The notes under the pieces are model-generated. The model saw only the letters and a list, made by a program, of their open reading frames with translations, made no database searches and was not told where the DNA came from. Source: Incurvaria masculella (lineage: Eukaryota; Arthropoda; Insecta; Lepidoptera; Incurvariidae). Taken from it: DNA of 64,000 bases. Positions 57,273 through 64,000 of the stretch are shown here, piece after piece; positions within the stretch are counted from its first letter, which is position 1, and every line of letters begins with the position of its first letter. The stretch lies in assembly GCA_946894095.1 (NCBI GenBank), contig OX335645.2, forward strand, positions 20,979,001 to 21,043,000. Reading direction: 5' to 3'. The position numbers and the translations under genes were made by a program.

Positions 57273-57819
57273 TTAAGGTGGCCCAACTCGGCGGGCCTAC
57301 TCATTCGCGGGTACGGTACAAAACCGTGCTGTTCCGCTCTGGGACCTTCTCTGTTTCAAAGAATAAGACAGGTTCCGTGATGAGGAAGATGCAACATGTC
57401 CACAAAAAAGACAATGTGCATAGTGTATGATTTGGTAAGATTTACGAAAATTTTAATTTCAAAACGACTTAGCTAAAAGTAAACCACGAGCGCTGTAGTC
57501 AAAAATCTAACAAAAACCAAATAGATTATAAATCTTGATTAAATAAGCTATGTCTGATGACTTATCTTTTTAAGATGTTCTTACTTTATCATTGCGTAAT
57601 CCACCTCCAAAGTTATTGTACAAAAGGCGCAAAAAATTCAAACTTTCGGGCCTTATAATTTAGAAACCAAACACAATTTTACAATGCCAATGGTCATCAG
57701 ACATCTAGTTCGATCAAATAAAGCTATTTTGTGCAAAATTTTGGATCTCTGACAAGAAATATGGGCGTGAGCTTCTTTCCCCTTTTGTATGGGGAGATGA
57801 GCGGGATGGGCCACCTTAA
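57273..57819 (+). repeat. TTAA-flanked MITE (copy E)
   Basis: Full-length plus-strand copy from TTAAGGTGGCCCAACTCG to GGGATGGGCCACCTTAA. Confidence 0.78.
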
Positions 57820-57953
57820 ATGAGACGATTGAATACGCTTCGATGGGCGAAGCGGCAATAAAAAATCTCCATGTTTCCCATCCAGCAAATGTAAACATAA
57901 AGCAAAATGAGGTCCTGGCATGGCCACTAGATCCGATGAGGTGTGTCACAAAA
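57820..57953 (+). mobile_element. SINE body fragment
   Basis: GAAGCGGCAATAAAAAATC, TCCCATCCAGCAAATGTA and AGGTCCTGGCATGGCCAC match the SINE body, ending in an A run. It directly abuts MITE copy E. Confidence 0.55.
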
Positions 57954-58584
57954 AAAAACCAAAATTTTAGGTTGTAGATATATCCGTAGCGTGATTCGGC
58001 GTAGCATTTCTTTTCATAATATTATATCTTATTTAGAAACATAAGAGAAAATGTTTTTGTACAGATGGTCAGAAATTCCCCTACAAGTCACCTACACGGT
58101 CTGCTGAGGATAGATCATGAACGAAGCTGTGATGGATGAGTGTCATTTAGCGCTAGAGACGCGTTAATTGCTAGTTCAAAATAATAATAAGTTTGTAGGT
58201 TTGTAAATTTAATGAAATCACTACATGCTTTTAATAATGCGCTAGCATTTTGAATTGACTGAACTCTAGTAGGTTTTAGAGAACAGTGTGACGAAATGCT
58301 TGACTAATGCTTGTTATTGGCTTTGTTAGGTTTAATAACGTATTTATATGGGCATTTACATTGTTTTTTTAAATAGCTGTTATAACTCGGTAAGGTTTTT
58401 ATGTGTGCTTGTGATGATTCGAAACACTCGCTTCAACAAAATTCAAATCAATTCAACAAGTTGGAAAATAACTGTATTTCAAGTAAATTTTATAAATTTA
58501 CCTATGCGGAATACTGTCATATAGACTATCCTGTTTAATGTTTATAGTAATAATAATTTGGATTATAGTAATGGATATAGTAAT
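57954..58584. other. Intergenic DNA, nothing recognised
   Basis: AT-rich sequence without a supported gene or repeat. Confidence 0.4.
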
Positions 58585-58692
58585 AATAATAAAGGAAGGT
58601 CCTGGCATGGCACCTAGTTCCCATTTGGTGTGTTGGGCTAATACCATGCCAGAACTTGTGGTATTAGCCATCCATGTCCAGTCACAAAAAAA
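58585..58692 (+). mobile_element. SINE 3' end fragment
   Basis: AAGGAAGGTCCTGGCATGGC through GTGGTATTAGCCATCCATGT to a poly-A run; a 5'-truncated copy. Confidence 0.7.
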
Positions 58693-59764
58693 AATTTATA
58701 GAAACATGGTATGGTAATCATAATCTGGTAGACTGAGATAATTAATGGATGGTGAAAACATTTCGAACTATTTTTACCAATAGAAGCAGGGATAGTTTTT
58801 TTTACTTTTCGTATAACCACCATCTAGATACAATTTAAGAACTAGAGTGTGTTTCGAATCATCTTAAGGACGGATGATCTTAAATGGTAGCGGTTTCTTA
58901 TACCCTCCGTTTGGGTCCAATCTTTGATTTTTAAACACCATATTCGAAGAATATACGCAAGAGAATATGAGCCCCACATAATTTGGCCAATGCTTTTATT
59001 AGCTTATGATATTAACACACTTAAATGTATGAGCATTTCTTGTGAGTTATGCTATACTTAGGTTTCTGAAAATGAGACTGTATTTAGTGATATTGTTGGT
59101 GCAATGTGTGCAACGAAGGGAGTTGCCATGGTGGCTTACCCCGGGCAAGCAAGAAAAAAGCGTTAACTAGTTAGTTTAATATAAGACTATTGTTTATATA
59201 CGTAAGACACTATTTTTGTACGTGGATCGCTAGCTATAGAGCTGTATCGTACCGGACACCATGCGACGGCGGGAAATACAATGCATAAATTACCTTTGAA
59301 CTGTGGAACGACACTTACTATGTGCATTTTAATACATCAGTACCGCTCAGTAATGTAGTGTCATTCACCTCAAAACTTACACCTTATACTAATTGGATGA
59401 GTTAGTATACTGGTAGCAATTCAGTTGACTACTGAAAAATAACTTAGGCTTTTTCCCCCATGTTGATCAAACAGTCTCTTATAAATCTCTCAGTTCGTAT
59501 TGGATTTTAATTTTATTTGTTTTAAATTTAGTGTGATTCTCCGAAATCACCGCATGAATTTATGAAAGGGTTTGCTGAATAGCCCAGTATTCCCTACTCC
59601 TAGATTACTAGTTTATGATGGAGGGATAGTGGATGCTCCATCGACATAAACATCGTTTGTCACGCGCAGACAAACCTTCGGGTTCCGCGCGTACAATATA
59701 CTATAAAAAAATGTAAAATGTGTGTTCATGAAATAAACGCCACATTGTGGCACTGAAACTGAAA
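58693..59764. other. Intergenic DNA, nothing recognised
   Basis: No gene, RNA or named repeat could be supported here. Confidence 0.4.
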
Positions 59765-59850
59765 AGTTTACTGTTCCATCATGTGGTGTGTTGGGTTAAT
59801 ATCATGACGTAGGTGTAGCGTTAGCCAGCCATACATGTCAAGTTAAATAA
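59765..59850 (+). mobile_element. SINE 3' end fragment
   Basis: ATGTGGTGTGTTGGGTTAAT followed by GCGTTAGCCAGCC; a diverged, 5'-truncated copy. Confidence 0.5.
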
Positions 59851-61146
59851 GAAAAATTTAGCAGCATTCAGCATAGCAGTCACTGTCAAAGTTCCGGGAA
59901 AGTTCCCTTTTAGCGTTTTGAAGTGTTTCATGCAGATTGGTAGAATATACTGAGTGTATTCAATAGAAGTCCTTTTCAATTTTAGCTCTGTAATCTGTAC
60001 TAGCAAGCTGACTAGGCAAAGTTTTGTACATATGGCACTGTTGCAGGTTCAAGGCCTGAAATTAGTTTCGGGCTGATAATTTTCTCCTTACTTTATTTTT
60101 CTCACCTGGAATACTATTCTTTTTAATTTTGGATCAATAAAATCATGCTTTAAGTACTGCCTGTGTATTATAATATGTATATATTCATGTTTGGCTTCTG
60201 TGGGTATTTTTCGATAATTTTTTATTGATTATTTTTTTTATTAAATTAATAATGAAGGTTGAATCAGATTGAACCAGATTTCATTTAAAAAATTAATATG
60301 TAAGATATGCAGTTTCCGTGGATCTGTTGTTCATTTTAGTTTGTTGTTATGTAAATTTGGAAAACCTTGCTGAGGATATTTTGTAGACTTATTGTTTGAC
60401 TAAAGTGCCTATGAAGCCATATTTTAAAATTATGCTTAAAAATAAACCATCTGAAAAAAATATGTATGATCTAAAACATGACATTGGCGATCGAATATGT
60501 TTTACATGATTGTCAATAATGTATTGGAAGGTTTCCTTAATGTTCCTTCTCGTTTTTAATGTGGGATGAATTCATAAACAGTTGCAACAAAAAATACAAG
60601 AAATTAATTTTAACTAATTGCTTATTTATAAAGATTGGGCCATGCCTACTATCTTATGACATGATGTATTTCATTGATATAGATCTGCCTTGCCATTGTA
60701 CTTATAAAAAATGTAAAGTAGGTATGTAGAATCACTTAGATATTATGTATAACAATCGCAATAAGCTTTCCCATAGGTTACCTATGTATGTACATTTTGT
60801 ATTTAATTTTGGAAGCTTCCTTGCTTTGTTAATAAGATGTTTTTATGAAAAACCATGAAGTTACTTAGTTCATTAAAATAAACGTGCAATGAAAATGTAT
60901 TCTGCTTTCAGTCTCAAGAATTCCCTTTCCAATAAATTGATAATGATAAATTGGCTTATGATAAAATATGACAAATCCGATTGTATTGTAGTGCCAATGG
61001 ATGATGAACAAACAATAAACAATTCAATTTGCATCCTTGGTTCCTATAATTCAGTAGTTTCTCGTAAATCTTAAATCCTTGCCTGTTCAGCTCTAGTCAC
61101 AATATTTTTGAAATGTATGTTTTCGTCTATTCTAATTTGGCGAATT
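59851..61146. other. Intergenic AT-rich DNA, nothing recognised
   Basis: Strongly AT-rich, with only short random frames. Confidence 0.4.
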
Positions 61147-61225
61147 TTGATTTGGCCTTGGCATGGAACCTAGATCCCACGTGGCGAGTCAGGCTAATGT
61201 CACGATAGTAGGTGTGACTACAACG
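61147..61225 (+). mobile_element. SINE 3' end fragment
   Basis: TGGCATGGAACCTAGATCCC and GTGGCGAGTCAGGCTAATG match the SINE body with several changes. Confidence 0.45.
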
Positions 61226-62574
61226 TCCCCACGTTCTTACGGAACATTAGATTCTTTTTACACTGAATTATTGAATTACTTTGTATGGCAAGTCTAACTT
61301 TTTACTTATTCAGCAAACAGTTTTTAAACTTTTTCATTGTTTCAATCCCAATAATCATTTCACAAATTTAATGTACTGGCCATTACGACACCCTGTAAAG
61401 TGAGGGGGAGGGGGTCAAGTGGACCTGGCTTGCTCCTTCCGAAGTAAAGAGTTTCTCGTGTTTTTAGTCCTCGCCCACCCCAGCAAAAAAAAACATTACT
61501 AATGCCTTACCATTGTCAAACAGTACAAACTGTCCAAAAATATCTTTCAATATAGCATCTAGTTACTCATATGCACTACCTAACGCCTGGTTGCACGTAC
61601 GGACGTGCACGTCAACGTATGATTAAAGCCTGATCAGTCAAAATTTGCATAGCACAAAGCTTAATCATTATGTTGATAGCTGATGTTACCCGCTAATCGT
61701 AATCACTCCCAACCCACTGATCACCGTCAAAATCTCGATTAAATAATAACTCAAAGTATCAAAAGTCACTATTTTTAGATTTTTGTAGTCTCATTGGACC
61801 TTATATAATGGGCAAACGTCGCCATTAATTGTTAGCCTGGCACTCGGTGCCACAGATTAAACATTTTGGCGCCAAATATATGTAATCTTTGGTGCTACCA
61901 CTGACAGTTTTGTTTGTTAGTACGAATGGTTGACGCTAGATGGTGCTTCAATTGTCCCTGTCCCTTTCTGATTATATACTGTGGGAGAAGGACAGTACTA
62001 TTTTAGCTCAGGCGGTACTAAGAGTTGCCATTCAGCAAACATTTTTGCTGATTGTTTCGAGGGACTATTTGTGGTCTGTCGCCTGGCAAGCTAACTTTGA
62101 CGAAAATAGTTACGTGCAACTCAATTTCATATGATTGGCGATTAGCCGTCACATGCGTCGTGCACTACATACCGTTTCTATTTTAAGAACTATATATTTA
62201 TTTAACAAAGATATAAGCTGATACCGACAACCCAGTTTTTATCCTAAAATTATAACTGAAAATCTGAATTAGTAGATCAAATCTTTCCGGTTTCATGTTA
62301 CCGAACTGCTTTTCTTTTGAGTTTTATGATGATGAATTAGTTTTGTGTGAAATACTCAATATCAGAGAGTAAAATATTTTAATTAAAGGACCTGGATTTT
62401 TGGTACAGACCAAGTGGTCAAGCCATGCCAGTGTTTCTAAGGTCAGCGTGTTCATATGATGCATGTAATTTTTCTGTTACTAGTCAAAGATGAAAAACAA
62501 TTTAACGTCCACACATTTGCTTATTGCATAATTCAATGGTTCTGGGCGTTTTTCTTATGAACGCATGCCACTTT
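61226..62574. other. Intergenic DNA with an isolated E2F-like palindrome
   Basis: TTTGGCGCCAAA, a perfect E2F palindrome, is at 61865-61876, but no gene follows nearby. Otherwise nothing is recognised. Confidence 0.4.
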
Positions 62575-63192
62575 TTAACCGACTTCAAAAAAAGGAGGAG
62601 GTTATCAATTCGTCTGTATGTTTTTTTTGTTTGTTTTTTTTATGTTTGTTACCTCATAACTTTTGTCTGGGTGAACCGATTTTGATGATTATTTTTTTAA
62701 ATGAAAGCTAGTGCTTCCCAAGTGGTCCCATTTGGTTAAGTTCTGACAATGATATCTATGAGAAAATCATATAAGTCTTAAATTTGTATTAAGATGTGCA
62801 CGACAAATGGACAAATATCTCAATATAACGCCAACCGATTTCGGTGATTCTTTTTTTATTGGAAAGGACGTGTACAAATTAGTACTTAAGTGTTTTTCAG
62901 ATTCACTAAAAATAAACAAATAAAAAAAAATTAACAAAGAAAATAACCGACTTCAAAGAAAAAGCACTAAAAAGTAAAAAATAATTGCCATTTTTGTAGT
63001 TACGATTTTTGTTATTTTTTGAGTCGGTGTCAGCCAAGGTAGGCAAAGTTCTCTTGATTGGCGCAGCGCGTGCCCGGCTGACGCCGACTCAAAAAATAAC
63101 AAAAATCGTAACTACAAAAATGGCAATTATTTTTTACTTTTTAGTGCTTTTTCTTTGAAGTCGGTTATTTTTTTTGTTAAATTTTTTTTTGA
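62575..63192. repeat. ACCGACTTCAAAAAAGGAGG repeat carrying a long hairpin
   Basis: Starts TAACCGACTTCAAAAAAAGG, a widespread lepidopteran repeat. Its right half is an inverted repeat with arms 62922-63035 and 63076-63190, almost perfect over about 93 bp of each arm, around a 40-bp centre containing GGCGCAGCGCGTGCC. Confidence 0.85.
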
Positions 63193-63556
63193 TATATTTT
63201 TTTGTTTGGCAGTGTTTAATAAAGACAAACAATGAAACACGTAATTCCGACGTGACGAGAGCCTGCAATTGTGTTGACACTTATGTGCTAACAATTTAAT
63301 TTCACCTTCGTATAGTCTCAAGTGTTTCTTTTGTACAGTTCATACATAACTTTGCAAGTCCATTGATCGACCTAAAATGTTAAGATATAATCTAACCTTG
63401 GGCACTAACTAAGCACGGGCAAGCACGTTCAGGCTCACGGTGCATGGAAGAAGAAACTGGCTTTCAAAGGAACTCATATTAAACAACAACCAAGACTCTT
63501 AGACATTTTTTAAAAAAGTCAAGATCCTTTTCAATACTGACATTTATGGCCCGAAG

Positions 63557-63690
63557 ACTCACAGTCGTATTCAGAATGAATTGTCAAAATTTAATACGGT
63601 GATTATCACCGGACTAGTCATAAAAAAGTTAGTTCGGAGGTAACCGGTAGCGTGTTAAAGTTAGCACGCCCGCTCTGAATACAACTGTCA
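63557..63690. repeat. Small inverted-repeat element
   Basis: ACAGTCGTATTCAGAAT on the left and CTCTGAATACAACTGT on the right are inverted repeats about 100 bp apart. Likely a MITE; a related fragment lies near 39110. Confidence 0.5.
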
Positions 63691-63779
63691 GCTCTTAATG
63701 CGAGCACTATAATAAAGAACGGCACAATTTACCACTAAAGGAAAACATTAAATTGGAAAAATACATGTAGTTATTAAAA

Positions 63780-63913
63780 TTAATTGTTATTGATGATCTT
63801 GCTCCGTACATCTTTTATCATGAGCTGCACGAGCGTTTCCAGGTCTATCTCGGGGCGCCAGTCCCAGTCGCGACGCGCTTCGCTGTCGTCGAACACCTGC
63901 GGCCATGAGTCCG
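63780..63913 (-). CDS. TDH: L-threonine 3-dehydrogenase, last exon (partial gene)
   Basis: This terminal exon follows an acceptor (TTTGCAG) at 63914-63920 and ends with TAA at 63780-63782. With the G expected from the previous exon it reads ADSWPQVFDDSEARRDWDW, then EIDLETLVQLMI and a short tail. The ADSWP..FDDS.AR.DW.W....DL pattern is the conserved C-terminus of the mitochondrial NAD-dependent threonine dehydrogenase, a short-chain (epimerase-type) enzyme that oxidises threonine to 2-amino-3-ketobutyrate. Earlier exons lie beyond the right edge; 63914-64000 is intron. The family usually has GW where this protein has DW. Confidence 0.85.
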
Positions 63914-64000
63914 CTGCAAACAAAGGCAAACTTTCTGTAACCTTGCTTTGTCATATGCACGTATGCCCTTTAGTCCTGTGCTAGATCCCCTGGAGCGTGG

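Overview
This is nuclear DNA from an insect, almost certainly a moth or butterfly. The evidence is AT-rich non-coding sequence, intron-containing insect-type genes, and dispersed repeats typical of Lepidoptera: the GGGTTCCGTACCC/CGAGTCCGACTCGCA family, the ACCGACTTCAAAAAAGGAGG family, RTE tails containing GTCCACTGCTGGACAT, and SINEs ending in a poly-A tail. No bacterial, viral or organellar gene is present.

Five conserved host genes can be assembled exon by exon from splice sites and protein similarity. ATP13A1 (minus, 5175-16544, 10 exons, 1158 aa) is the ER P5A-ATPase that removes misplaced membrane helices. PRIM2 (plus, 27996-29686, 2 exons, 498 aa) is the large DNA primase subunit. GLG1 (minus, 30215-38746, 7 exons, 1089 aa) is a Golgi cysteine-rich sialoglycoprotein. 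TMEM18 (plus, 42696-54670, 4 exons, 146 aa) is a nuclear-envelope membrane protein. The last exon of threonine dehydrogenase (TDH, minus, 63780-63913) enters from the right edge. PRIM2 and GLG1 converge with about 530 bp between their stop codons; GLG1 and TMEM18 diverge across about 4 kb. A CCAAT-box promoter at 17.87-18.08 kb may drive an unidentified plus-strand gene whose first two short exons are proposed. These genes are housekeeping genes and do not form an operon-like system.

Most of the remaining sequence is transposon-derived. 0-4 kb holds LINE pieces, a MITE and a SINE fragment. 20.3-26.1 kb is a complete Ty3/gypsy-type LTR element on the minus strand, with near-identical LTRs, a 4-bp target duplication and a broken coding region. 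27.1-27.8 kb is a LINE RNase H remnant. GLG1 introns carry SINEs, a MITE and two TTAA-flanked elements. 39.4-40.5 kb is an inverted-repeat element with an internal 182-bp duplication. TMEM18 intron 1 holds a nearly full-length LINE inserted inside a SINE. 54.7-63.8 kb is intergenic DNA with SINE and MITE fragments and a very strong hairpin near 63 kb.

The most unusual structure lies in the last ATP13A1 intron (5.4-7.25 kb). It is a head-to-tail array of twelve 139-bp units made from the adjacent penultimate coding exon and its splice donor, plus an older, separately diverged exon copy. A SINE family whose 5' head in some copies resembles 5S rRNA, and in others a tRNA, is the second main point of interest.
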